64,000 bases of DNA from Bacteroidota bacterium. Its GTDB lineage: Bacteria > Bacteroidota > Bacteroidia > Bacteroidales > Dysgonomonadaceae. The stretch's first letter is position 1. Each line of letters begins with the position of its first letter. Location of the stretch: assembly GCA_023437305.1 (NCBI GenBank), contig JAEZGN010000021.1:248001-312000 (forward strand), read 5' to 3'. Positions 34,226-42,678 of this stretch are shown here, piece by piece. A model generated the notes under the pieces. That model saw nothing but the letters and a program-made list of their open reading frames with translations. It searched no databases and was not told the origin of the DNA. Made by a program: the position numbers and the translations under genes.

Positions 34226-34939
34226 TTAGAGTGATTTAGTTTTCTTTATTTGTTGTACCGATAGGTTATTTCTGCTGTCTCCATCTAATTCTATAATATT
34301 GCGCAGGAAATATTTTCGGCTAACCGATACATCTATACTGTTTCCCGTGCCTAATGTTAGTTGATTCAGCTTACTTAGATCATCGAAGTCGGATCGATCA
34401 ACAGTCTGATCAAAACGAAGCATAACCACCGAATCTTGAGTTACTTCCTTTACTTCAAATACAATCGCAGGATCATTATAATTTTTACTACAAAGCAGAA
34501 AATCTCCAGTCTGAATATTCTCCAGCCACGCTTTTTGAGCCTGCTCACCATATGCTTTTGTAAAATTTTCACTGGCATCTTTTACCACCTTATTGTGATC
34601 TGAAACTGTACTTATGGTGGCATAAGATATTATACCGACAAACAGAGCTACCAGTACAATTATAAAACCGAATCTTTTTGTAAATGATGGTTTGAAATGG
34701 TTGTCCTTATCGCGAATTAATTGTATAATTTCCGTGCTCAGACGCTTGCCGGCGATTCTCTTCGAACATCCTGCGCAAAAAACTCCGGCTTTGACGGCAG
34801 TTGTGCTGCCGAACAAAACAGACATTCGTGTCTCAGTGGTATTCAGAAGCCATTTATCACTTCCACATTTTGGGCACTTATACAATGCCTCTAATTCAAC
34901 CTGATCTATCAGGGTTCTTTTATAGTTTACAACAAACAT
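34226..34939 (-). CDS. Zinc-ribbon membrane protein, unknown function
   Basis: 237 residues. An N-terminal zinc ribbon (about 20-60) has CPKCGSDKW and, 30 residues on, CAGCSKR, giving four cysteines in two CxxC pairs. One membrane helix follows (about 90-112, GFIIVLVALFVGIISYA), then an extracytoplasmic or cytoplasmic beta-rich domain (about 140-237). The family is not recognised. It lies in one operon with the lipoprotein downstream and two membrane proteins upstream. Confidence 0.6.
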   Translation of the reverse strand: MFVVNYKRTLIDQVELEALYKCPKCGSDKWLLNTTETRMSVLFGSTTAVKAGVFCAGCSKRIAGKRLSTEIIQLIRDKDNHFKPSFTKRFGFIIVLVALFVGIISYATISTVSDHNKVVKDASENFTKAYGEQAQKAWLENIQTGDFLLCSKNYNDPAIVFEVKEVTQDSVVMLRFDQTVDRSDFDDLSKLNQLTLGTGNSIDVSVSRKYFLRNIIELDGDSRNNLSVQQIKKTKSL

Positions 34940-35002
34940 TATTTTCTATTTTGACATTTTTATTAATTCATTTTCTACCGAATTTACATTATAATTCAGT
35001 AC

Positions 35003-35749
35003 TTATACTCTATCCAAGCCAAAGCTCTTTACTTCATCATCTGTAAAATGTATAAACATATTTTCAATATCCGGCAAGCTTCGATCTTTTTTCGAATCTT
35101 CTGTAAAACGGTCTATATTACGTGATAACACATCCCACTCTACATCTGTAATATGAGAAATACCCGATATTATGACTTGCGGATCACGCGTACCCCACGA
35201 AATTGGGGTAGCAACCACATTCTGATATGCCCCATTCACTGACCTCCCGAATACACAGGTCACAGGCACACGTTCGCCTACCTGTAGATTATGCCCCGGG
35301 AGCTGCTTTACAAAAAGACTTTGCAAGCCCCACTTAGGAAAATCACCCGATATGGTTGTTGTTTCTGCTAAAACTAAAAGCCCGATACGTTGGTCTTCAA
35401 CTTTAGCAATCACCCCCGCATTCAGAACACCTCTGGAAAACAAACTTTCAGGGTTACCCGATTTTTTATACGCCAAATAGATAAAAGCACACAATACCAT
35501 TACTATAATTGTAGAAGGAATAGCTAACCACAAACTAATCGTATAGAACCAAATAGTCAGAAAAATGACGCTTATTGTAGCAGCCGACAGCCTCCACAAG
35601 AACCTTATATTACCTCTATAATTCTCGTTATATCGCTTGGCATGATATTTATCAACTTCAAAGTAAAGATGCCTCTCTGCTTGCGTCCTAAAATTGGGAA
35701 TTCCCACATCTACATATGTGCCTTGCTGCTTATCTCTATTATTTTCCAT
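35003..35749 (-). CDS. Two-helix membrane protein, DUF3239-like
   Basis: 248 residues. The polar N-terminus is followed by two membrane helices (about 52-72 and 74-95) and then a soluble domain (about 105-248) with SRGVLNAGVIAKVEDQ, LLVLAETT and ERVPVTCVFG, reminiscent of DUF3239 proteins. It follows the first gene of the operon by 8 bases. Its role is unknown; the DUF assignment is from memory of pattern and moderate in certainty. Confidence 0.55.
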   Translation of the reverse strand: MENNRDKQQGTYVDVGIPNFRTQAERHLYFEVDKYHAKRYNENYRGNIRFLWRLSAATISVIFLTIWFYTISLWLAIPSTIIVMVLCAFIYLAYKKSGNPESLFSRGVLNAGVIAKVEDQRIGLLVLAETTTISGDFPKWGLQSLFVKQLPGHNLQVGERVPVTCVFGRSVNGAYQNVVATPISWGTRDPQVIISGISHITDVEWDVLSRNIDRFTEDSKKDRSLPDIENMFIHFTDDEVKSFGLDRV

Positions 35750-35757
35750 AAAATAAT

Positions 35758-36315
35758 TTATGACCTACTCCTACTTAATCTTAACTCTTTGCTTATTTTT
35801 ATATTTTTCATATAACTTTTCATTTCTTTCATTAGATCTATGATATGCAATTTATCGCCATCATTTAAAGTCGAAAAAGGCATGAAAAATGAGAATATTT
35901 TATATTTCTTATTGATGACAAAACCTATTTTGGTGCTTTTGGGGCAAAACACGAATTGAATTCCAGTCTCAGAAATTTGAATCAATTGAAAACTATTATA
36001 AGTAAACGAATCTTCTAAATCTTGATTTTTTGTATAGAAACCATTTCTATAAAATTGATAGATAAATGTATCGGGATATTTTATTTTATCAGCGGCATTT
36101 AAAAGCCTTCTTTTATCAGACCAAAATCCTAAAAGGTTTTTTATGCCGGCAGAGATGCTGAATAAAAAATATATAAATAATGCAATTAAACTTAATTGCC
36201 CCCATGTGGTGTGATATGCAAATATCCATACCAACAATAGGGCTATAAATGACACTAAAGCAGTTAGCAGAGTCTTTTTTCCTGTTAACAATGAGCTTAT
36301 AATACCTTTTGCCAT
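35758..36315 (-). CDS. Two-helix membrane protein with YcxB-like tail, unknown
   Basis: 185 residues with two hydrophobic segments (about 15-35 and 38-62) and a C-terminal domain (about 80-185) whose pattern FTYNSFQLIQISETGIQFVF resembles YcxB-like domains of small membrane proteins. It is the first gene of the operon, which starts at the promoter at 36450. No function can be assigned. Confidence 0.55.
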   Translation of the reverse strand: MAKGIISSLLTGKKTLLTALVSFIALLLVWIFAYHTTWGQLSLIALFIYFLFSISAGIKNLLGFWSDKRRLLNAADKIKYPDTFIYQFYRNGFYTKNQDLEDSFTYNSFQLIQISETGIQFVFCPKSTKIGFVINKKYKIFSFFMPFSTLNDGDKLHIIDLMKEMKSYMKNIKISKELRLSRSRS

Positions 36316-36449
36316 AACGGCATATTGCTCTTTGTTAAGAACATTAATTTAAATATCTATTTCAGGTAATTCATCCTGCATAGGGACAAAGGAGTAAATC
36401 TCTTCAGTTTGTTTCTCTCTCATATTATTTTTGTAGCGTAAAATGGACA

Positions 36450-36481
36450 CAAAGATACTATGTATTTTTATTATACACAAA
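36450..36481 (-). promoter_or_regulatory. Near-ideal Bacteroidetes promoter of the four-gene operon
   Basis: On the minus strand a perfect -33 TTTG (plus-strand CAAA at 36478-36481) and a perfect -7 TATCTTTG (CAAAGATA at 36450-36457) are 20 bases apart. Transcription would start near 36443, about 130 bases before the first gene. Confidence 0.8.
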
Positions 36482-36697
36482 AATTAGTTATCTATAACGA
36501 ATACATGTTATATTATTGGGGGACATTTTTATATAATTTATTGACACTTAGGAATTTTGAAAATCTTTCGAGAAATAATATAATTTTGTAGCATTTTGCA
36601 GAAAACTATCTTGGAGAATAGCCGAATTTTGAAACTTTCCCTGTTGGAATTCGTTGAATTGCGAGTATCTGCTTTTAGTGCCTATACCATGTTGCCA

Positions 36698-36849
36698 TGA
36701 ACACATTCGGAGTCCTTGGGACCATCTCACACGGGGCTCCGATAGAAACAGTTAGCCGAATGATGGAGCATACTAATATTAGAACAACCCAAATTTACGC
36801 CAAGATAATGAAAGAGAAAATCAGCAAGATAGGAAAAGTTTTTCTGTAA
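36698..36849 (+). pseudogene. C-terminal scar of a tyrosine recombinase (integrase)
   Basis: One frame reads NTFGVLGTISHGAPIETVSR then MMEHTNIRTTQIYAKIM and KEKISKIGK and stops at 36849. This is the last active-site block of Bacteroidetes tyrosine recombinases (HTF, GHTxxxTTxxY with the catalytic Tyr). The conserved Arg-His upstream and the rest of the gene are missing. It marks a lost mobile element just left of the AraC gene. The remainder of 36490-36884 holds no gene. Confidence 0.65.
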
Positions 36850-36884
36850 TGATTGGTCTATATTTGCATTAAAATGAAATACCA

Positions 36885-37745
36885 ATGAATGTAAAACAGA
36901 TCACGAAAGAAGAGTATCAACGCAGAGTCAATATTGTTGTCGAGTATGTCAATAATAATCTCGATGGCAAACTAGATCTGAGTAAATTGGCAGAACTCTC
37001 TATGCTTTCTCCATACCATTTCCATCGCATTGTTAAGGCATTTTTGGGAGAGCCCATCGGAGCGTATGTTACCCGAATACGACTCGAATTGGCCGCACGG
37101 CTACTAAGGCATAGCGATCTGCCCATTGAAACTATCGCCTTCAATGTTGGATACGATGTTCCATCTTCCCTTTCAAAGGCTTTTAAGCAGTTCTATGGTA
37201 TTTCGCCAAGCGAGTATAGAAACAATAAGAGCTACTACATTATGAAACCTGCAATTATTCAACCTGAGCTTAAACTGAGAACTCCGAAAATTATCGAACT
37301 TGAACCCAAACAAGTAATTTATATCCGATTGTTGGGCAATTACAGTGAAAATGATTATAGCGGAACATGGGAAAGGTTATGGAGTTTTGTCAAAGAAGAA
37401 AAACTGTTTTCGGCAGGAATCGAGCATATAAGCGTTTATCACGATGACCCCAAAGTTACAGAGTCCGATAAGTTGCGCACAGAGGTGTGTTTGGCAGTGA
37501 AAAAGCCAGCCTCAGCAAAAGGTGAGATAGGGGTAAAAAGTATCGCTGGGGGAAAGTATGCAGTATTTCTCTATCAAGGTTCATACTCTAATCTCGGGAC
37601 AGTGTATGATACGATTTACGCTCAATGGTTACCTAATAGTGGTTATGAGTTGAGAAATACTCCCATGTTTGAAAAATATCTTAATAATCCAAACAGAACC
37701 ACACCTGAAAAATTAAAAACAGAAATATATTTACCAATCGAATAG
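36885..37745 (+). CDS. AraC-family regulator with GyrI-like effector domain
   Basis: 286 residues. Two helix-turn-helices make up the AraC DNA-binding domain (about 12-112), with LSMLSPYHFHRIVKAFLGE and ETIAFNVGYDVPSSLSKAF. The C-terminal GyrI-like (SOUL/BmrR-type) small-molecule-binding domain (about 130-286) has RLLGNYSENDYSGTWERL and AGGKYAVFLYQGSYSNL. This Rob-like arrangement usually senses amphipathic compounds or drugs and activates export or stress genes. It is followed after 3 bases by a membrane protein, its likely operon partner. Confidence 0.88.
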   Translation: MNVKQITKEEYQRRVNIVVEYVNNNLDGKLDLSKLAELSMLSPYHFHRIVKAFLGEPIGAYVTRIRLELAARLLRHSDLPIETIAFNVGYDVPSSLSKAFKQFYGISPSEYRNNKSYYIMKPAIIQPELKLRTPKIIELEPKQVIYIRLLGNYSENDYSGTWERLWSFVKEEKLFSAGIEHISVYHDDPKVTESDKLRTEVCLAVKKPASAKGEIGVKSIAGGKYAVFLYQGSYSNLGTVYDTIYAQWLPNSGYELRNTPMFEKYLNNPNRTTPEKLKTEIYLPIE

Positions 37746-37748
37746 AGT

Positions 37749-38231
37749 ATGAAAACTATTACTAAAAAAGAGCTGATCATAGGGTATATTTTCGCCATTT
37801 TGCTATTGCTAACAACGTTGAGCAGCACATGGTTTTTTCTTTCCGAGTTACAAGTTAGCATTTTGGAATGGAGTGTATTTAACGCCTGTGCCCCTTCAAG
37901 CTATATGTATTTAATTTGCTTTGTGCTGTTTGTTGCAAAGAAAAATTACACTGCTCTACCCGTTACTATAGTTCCGATGTTCTTTTTCGGGACGATGGGG
38001 TTATTCGTATTTTCATGGAGCGGACAGGACATTTTCGCTCAAATATCACACGTCATCATGACTTTGAATATCATTTGGGCATTATATATATTGCTAAAAA
38101 CTAAGAATTTCAAGGCAATAGCTATCGGACTCTTGGTCAGCATACTTTTATTTATCCCCTATATATCTTTTGTGCAACAGTATTGTCGTGTTAATTCTGA
38201 CAGAGTAGAACAGATTTTACAAATGAAATAA
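37749..38231 (+). CDS. Small polytopic membrane protein, unknown
   Basis: 160 residues, mostly hydrophobic, with about five membrane helices (about 11-32, 45-63, 71-90, 100-117 and 123-142). No family is recognised. The three-base gap to the AraC-GyrI gene indicates a shared transcript and perhaps a shared inducer. The stop lies only seven bases from the convergent SDR gene's stop. Confidence 0.6.
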   Translation: MKTITKKELIIGYIFAILLLLTTLSSTWFFLSELQVSILEWSVFNACAPSSYMYLICFVLFVAKKNYTALPVTIVPMFFFGTMGLFVFSWSGQDIFAQISHVIMTLNIIWALYILLKTKNFKAIAIGLLVSILLFIPYISFVQQYCRVNSDRVEQILQMK

Positions 38232-38238
38232 TATATAA

Positions 38239-39258
38239 TTATTTTAATAATCTTTCTCTTTCTTTCCACATATACAACAAAGCCGATTTCAAAGCCTGTT
38301 TAGAGGATTTAGGACTAAAACCGAGCTCTCTTCGGGCTTTAGATATATCAAAATCCTGAACTAGCCCATAAAACATATTCACTTCTTTGGTAGTCATAGC
38401 AGGAGCTTTCCCCGATATTTTAGCTCCAAATCCTAACAGAGCACCGAATAAATAAAGGACAAACCGAGGAACAGGTATCGGCTTTTTAAGCTTAAGTTGC
38501 GGAAACAATTCATCAGCCAATTTGATTGACTCTGTAATAGTCATACATTTTTCATTCGCCAAAATATATCGTTCTCCCGACTTACCCTTCGTTGCAGCCA
38601 AAACGCACCCTTCTACCACGTCATTTACATCTATCCAGTTGAGGGTTATCTTGGTTTCGATAGGCAACTTATTGTTCAATATAGCCTTTAATATTTCATT
38701 CGAATTACTCAAGCGGTCTGCTATCACGCCCCCTATCATGGCTGAAGGTAATACGGCAACCAATTCGACATCATGCTTCTTTGCTAATTCGAAAGCGAGT
38801 TTTTCTGCATCATTTTTTGAGTTATAATACATATCCCTACGGTCGGGATTGTAGCCAGACTCTTCATTGATTGGAGTTCCCTTTGTGTAATCCAATGCGG
38901 CAATGGAACTGACATACACAATTCGCTTTACTCCGGCTTGGGCTGCTGCCTCTATCATTACTTTGCAGCCATTCATATTCACATCGTAGATCTCTTTTTG
39001 CGGATCTTTAGCCCAGAGCTTAAAAACGGCTCCTACAGCATAGAAAGTCTCAACACCACGCAAAGCCTGAAGCATTGAGTTCTTATCGGTTATATCTGCC
39101 TGTACCACTTCGCAATCAAGCCCCTCGAATGGTTTTATGTTCTTGATATTACGGACAGATGCCCTTACTTGATACCCTTTGGCAATTAAAAGTCTTACCA
39201 AGTTATTTCCTAAATGACCGTTTGCTCCGGTAACTAAAACGATATTCTTCCGTGTCAT
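38239..39258 (-). CDS. Extended SDR, NAD-dependent epimerase/dihydroflavonol reductase-like
   Basis: 339 residues. The N-terminal Rossmann motif VTGANGHLGNNLVRLL (about 9-24), the ADITDKNSM pocket and the YNSKNDAEK catalytic Tyr-x-x-x-Lys (about 144-152) with Ser in VYVSSIAAL define an extended short-chain dehydrogenase. The C-terminal substrate domain (about 190-339) resembles dihydroflavonol-4-reductase and sterol dehydrogenase-like members. The substrate is unknown. The Crp-like regulator gene lies 66 bases upstream on the same strand. Confidence 0.85.
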   Translation of the reverse strand: MTRKNIVLVTGANGHLGNNLVRLLIAKGYQVRASVRNIKNIKPFEGLDCEVVQADITDKNSMLQALRGVETFYAVGAVFKLWAKDPQKEIYDVNMNGCKVMIEAAAQAGVKRIVYVSSIAALDYTKGTPINEESGYNPDRRDMYYNSKNDAEKLAFELAKKHDVELVAVLPSAMIGGVIADRLSNSNEILKAILNNKLPIETKITLNWIDVNDVVEGCVLAATKGKSGERYILANEKCMTITESIKLADELFPQLKLKKPIPVPRFVLYLFGALLGFGAKISGKAPAMTTKEVNMFYGLVQDFDISKARRELGFSPKSSKQALKSALLYMWKERERLLK

Positions 39259-39324
39259 TGTTTTTATATTTAATAATTATGACACAAAATTCGGAATCGT
39301 AAAATCAATTACACTTGACTTTTG

Positions 39325-39900
39325 TTAGTTAATCAGATTTCGTCTTATACGACTGAGGCTTTCCGGTTTTATACCAAGGAAGGAGGCGATATATTGCAAT
39401 GGAACATTCTGAATAATGTTCGGATAAGACTTCATTAGTTTAAGATAGCGCTGTTCGGCAGATAATGTTGCTAAATCTTTAGACCGCTCTTCATTATAGA
39501 TTACAGATTCTTGTAAAACCTGCATTCCATAATCTTTCCAAAACGTGCTTATACTTATCAATTTATCATAATCCTGCTTGGTTATACGAAGTAGTTGGCA
39601 CTCGGTAACAGTTTCTACATTTACCGAAGCTTTTGTTTGGTTTATAAAATCTGAAAAGGCAGTAAAGAAACCGTGAGGACAATTGAGATGCGTAGTGACT
39701 TCGTCCCCATTATCGTTATAATAAAACAGGCGCATAAATCCCGATATGATATAATATAAATGCTGTGGAATTTTTCCTGCTTCTTCCAGAATTCTGTTCT
39801 TTGGCATCAATACCGGCTGAAAAAGCATTTTACACAGTTCAATGTCTTGTGATTGTATTTTATCCCTAATTGAAATATCCTTTATCAGTTGTTCATGCAT
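39325..39900 (-). CDS. Crp/Fnr-family cyclic-nucleotide-binding regulator
   Basis: 191 residues. An N-terminal cNMP-binding beta-roll (about 20-120) has KNRILEEAGKIPQHLYYIISG and GFFTAFSDFINQTKASV, and a C-terminal winged helix (about 150-191) has PLQYIASFLGIKPESLSRIR. Bacteroidetes members of this kind usually lack a known ligand. It lies 9 bases after the DUF1304 gene, so the two are co-transcribed, and may regulate the adjacent SDR. Confidence 0.85.
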   Translation of the reverse strand: MHEQLIKDISIRDKIQSQDIELCKMLFQPVLMPKNRILEEAGKIPQHLYYIISGFMRLFYYNDNGDEVTTHLNCPHGFFTAFSDFINQTKASVNVETVTECQLLRITKQDYDKLISISTFWKDYGMQVLQESVIYNEERSKDLATLSAEQRYLKLMKSYPNIIQNVPLQYIASFLGIKPESLSRIRRNLIN

Positions 39901-39909
39901 AGTCCAGAA

Positions 39910-40272
39910 TCATTTCAATAATAAAACAATAATTGCAATCAGAGCAGGTACTGCCTGCTTGAAAAAGATCGATTTTTGAGCAGTGACAGCGCCATAAACT
40001 CCTGCAATAGCAACACAGCTAAGAAAGAACAATGCTATATTCCGACTCCAATCAGAATCTCCAATCAACAGTGACCAGATAAGCCCTGCGGCAAGAAAAC
40101 CATTGTATAAGCCTTGATTAGCTGCCAATCCTTTTGTTTTCTCGAACAATTCATCAGGAATACTTTTGAAAGTTGTACGACCTTTTGTTGTCCATGTAAA
40201 CATCTCGATCCAAAGAATGTAGATATGTTCGAGAGCGACAAGACCTATTAATATTATAGATAATATTTCCAT
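39910..40272 (-). CDS. DUF1304 membrane protein
   Basis: 120 residues with four membrane helices. The family signature is LVALEHIYILWIEMFTW (about 12-28) and ANQGLYNGFLAAGLIW (about 53-68). DUF1304 proteins are small inner-membrane proteins of unknown role, often beside transcription factors, as here with the Crp-like gene 9 bases downstream. Confidence 0.85.
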   Translation of the reverse strand: MEILSIILIGLVALEHIYILWIEMFTWTTKGRTTFKSIPDELFEKTKGLAANQGLYNGFLAAGLIWSLLIGDSDWSRNIALFFLSCVAIAGVYGAVTAQKSIFFKQAVPALIAIIVLLLK

Positions 40273-40517
40273 CTTTTCTTCTTTTAGAGTATTACCTTAC
40301 GAAGTAAAGATTTATTTTTCAAGATAGTTATTACAATCTTTGCTTTTTATTGTCTAATGCTATTTTTTCGATTCTTTACACAAAGAATAAAGTAAATCCG
40401 ACACGTGTATATATACTGTTTAAAACATTACAGGTTCCTGCATAACTGCAGAAACCTGAATGCGAGAGTAAGTAGAAGAAAAACATCTACACTTCATTAT
40501 TCTATATTAATCAGCAC

Positions 40518-42512
40518 CTACTTCTTAGGCGTAACTTTTACAAACTTCACTCCATGATATGGAATATCTGCTTGGAAATTATTTTTAAAATCACCCAGAT
40601 CTTTTTGTCTCCAAAGGTCTCGGACAGTTACCTCACCCTGAATGCCAAGCTTAGAAAAATCTAATTGCATTTTATAAGTCTTATTCTGTATTGCTTCTGC
40701 GCTATCCTGATCCCACAGGATGAAATACGGATCAACATGAAAAAGACCTACAGCGTAAGAGCCATCATATAGTTTCTTATACCAGATTTGTCCGTTTTCT
40801 GTCATAATTTTAACGGCGGGAGCGACAAGAGGATCTTGATCGACAGCAATAACTTCTCTGTTTGTCAACAGGTTTAATGTAAAGTCATCTATATTCGCCA
40901 TATCGCAACCTATGAGCAATGGAGCAGAAAGTATACTCCAAAGAGAGAGATGTGAATATTGTTCATCGGCTGTCAGATATGAATCATGAACCTTTTCTCC
41001 CCAACCTTTCCCAAGCTTACCTATTACCAGCATGTCGGGGTCATTGTACTTGCCGGAGGCTGTTGCAGGAGCACAAACATCCTGAAAGAATCCGATCGCT
41101 GTAACAACATTCCACTCATCTGTAATATCACGGGTAGTACGCCACTGATTACCACCGGCTTGTTCTCCCCAGTTCCATACATTGGGTGCACCATACCCAA
41201 CGCAGTAAACGATATCTCTATTTACTTTGTCCAAAGCTTTTCTCATCACGATATATGGTTCCTGAATTGATTTTTCTTCAGAATCTTTCTGTATTTCCAA
41301 GTAGCCGCAATGGTCATATTTTAAATAATCAACGCCCCATTTCTCCCATGTTTTTGCATCGATCTCCTCATGCTGATAGCTTCCTACATGACCTCCACAG
41401 GTAATATGTCCGGGCGAAGAATAAATACCAAACTTCAATCCTAAAGAATGGATATAATCGGTTAAGGCCTTGAAATTAGGGAATTTCTCATTTGATAGAA
41501 TTTCTCCTTGTTTTGTTCGTTCTTTGGCTTCCCAGCCATCGTCAATATTAACGTATGTCCAGCCGTATGCATGTAATTTGTCATTCATCATTCGGGCGGC
41601 GTCACGTACTTTTTCATCATCTACCGATAGCCCCCAACAGTTCCAGCTATTCCAACCCATAGGAGGAGTTAAAGCGATTTCATCTCCAATTTTAAAAAGA
41701 ACCTCTTTCTCATCGCTTCCTTTACCATTGGTAGCTTTTAGCAATACTTTATACTCTCCTTTTGTTTTTGCTTTACCTGTAATAAATCCTGTTGTCTGGT
41801 CTAACTTCAAACCATCAGGGAGCCCTGACGCTTCAAACTTCATCGGACGTTGGCCTGTAGCCATTATTGTCCATAAAAATGGATTGCCGGGACGAGCTCC
41901 GTAAACCAGCGGATTATTTATGATTGGATGTTCGGGCGACTGAGGTGTTAAAATATATTTTTCTTTGGCAATGGCTTTAGGCCATGCAGGAATAGGTTTT
42001 ACTTCGCCTCGTGTAGTCACTTTCACATTAATCCAATCTGCATGATCGTACATGATGCCATCTCCACATTCTTCGACAAGTAGCAATACCTTATCTATTC
42101 CAGACAAGTCAACATTAAATTCTTGAATAGGATCACCTTTTTTCACAACACCGCTTTTCCAAAGCTCTTTGCGATCACCTATAATCTTGAACTGAAATTT
42201 TCCTGCATAAAGATTATTATCATCAGCTCCTGCCAATCCGGATATAGATAATGCTTTTCCACCCAAGTCGAAAAGCATGCGTCCAATCGAGTGTGCCCCT
42301 ATACCCCGTTGGTAAACCACACCATTGACGGTGAGTGGAGTCCACACTACAGATTTATTAATCTGAGGAGTTCCCCAATCTTGCACATAACACGGGCTAG
42401 GGCCCAGTTCATCTATCCATATTTCTTTTATGGGATCATTGTTACAAGATTGTATACTCAGAAAAACTGCCATTATCGCAGCCAAAAGTGTGAAATTTCT
42501 TTTTTTTCTCAT
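40518..42512 (-). CDS. GH27 alpha-galactosidase lipoprotein with NPCBM module
   Basis: 664 residues. A lipoprotein signal (lipobox around SIQSC, about residue 23) precedes an NPCBM carbohydrate-binding module (about 30-170), a He_PIG/Ig-like segment (about 190-270) and the GH27 catalytic barrel (about 275-570) opening with TPPMGWNSWNCWG. The nucleophile is Asp400 in YLKYDHCG and the acid/base is Asp462 in TTRDITDEW. A C-terminal beta-sandwich (about 575-664) follows. The enzyme removes terminal alpha-galactose from oligo- or polysaccharides at the cell surface. It is separated from the SusC/SusD/glycan-binding genes by a hairpin terminator, so it may be made at a lower level or from its own promoter. 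Confidence 0.93.
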   Translation of the reverse strand: MRKKRNFTLLAAIMAVFLSIQSCNNDPIKEIWIDELGPSPCYVQDWGTPQINKSVVWTPLTVNGVVYQRGIGAHSIGRMLFDLGGKALSISGLAGADDNNLYAGKFQFKIIGDRKELWKSGVVKKGDPIQEFNVDLSGIDKVLLLVEECGDGIMYDHADWINVKVTTRGEVKPIPAWPKAIAKEKYILTPQSPEHPIINNPLVYGARPGNPFLWTIMATGQRPMKFEASGLPDGLKLDQTTGFITGKAKTKGEYKVLLKATNGKGSDEKEVLFKIGDEIALTPPMGWNSWNCWGLSVDDEKVRDAARMMNDKLHAYGWTYVNIDDGWEAKERTKQGEILSNEKFPNFKALTDYIHSLGLKFGIYSSPGHITCGGHVGSYQHEEIDAKTWEKWGVDYLKYDHCGYLEIQKDSEEKSIQEPYIVMRKALDKVNRDIVYCVGYGAPNVWNWGEQAGGNQWRTTRDITDEWNVVTAIGFFQDVCAPATASGKYNDPDMLVIGKLGKGWGEKVHDSYLTADEQYSHLSLWSILSAPLLIGCDMANIDDFTLNLLTNREVIAVDQDPLVAPAVKIMTENGQIWYKKLYDGSYAVGLFHVDPYFILWDQDSAEAIQNKTYKMQLDFSKLGIQGEVTVRDLWRQKDLGDFKNNFQADIPYHGVKFVKVTPKK

Positions 42513-42571
42513 TTTTATGTTTTTCTAATATTATAAGTTTTTAATAGATGTCAGTAGTATCTTTATTTACA

Positions 42572-42612
42572 TAAAAAAATCAGAGGCGATGACGATCTCA
42601 TCATCGCCTCTG
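42572..42612 (-). terminator. Terminator between the glycan-binding gene and GH27
   Basis: CAGAGGCGATGA (42581-42592) pairs perfectly with TCATCGCCTCTG (42601-42612) around eight bases. On the minus strand a run of seven T follows. It lies 60 bases after the stop of the glycan-binding lipoprotein gene and 60 bases before GH27. Confidence 0.85.
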
Positions 42613-42678
42613 AGCAAACCAAATTTATCTACCTGCAATAAACTTTAACCACAACTAAAAATCTCCAATAATTTGCAG

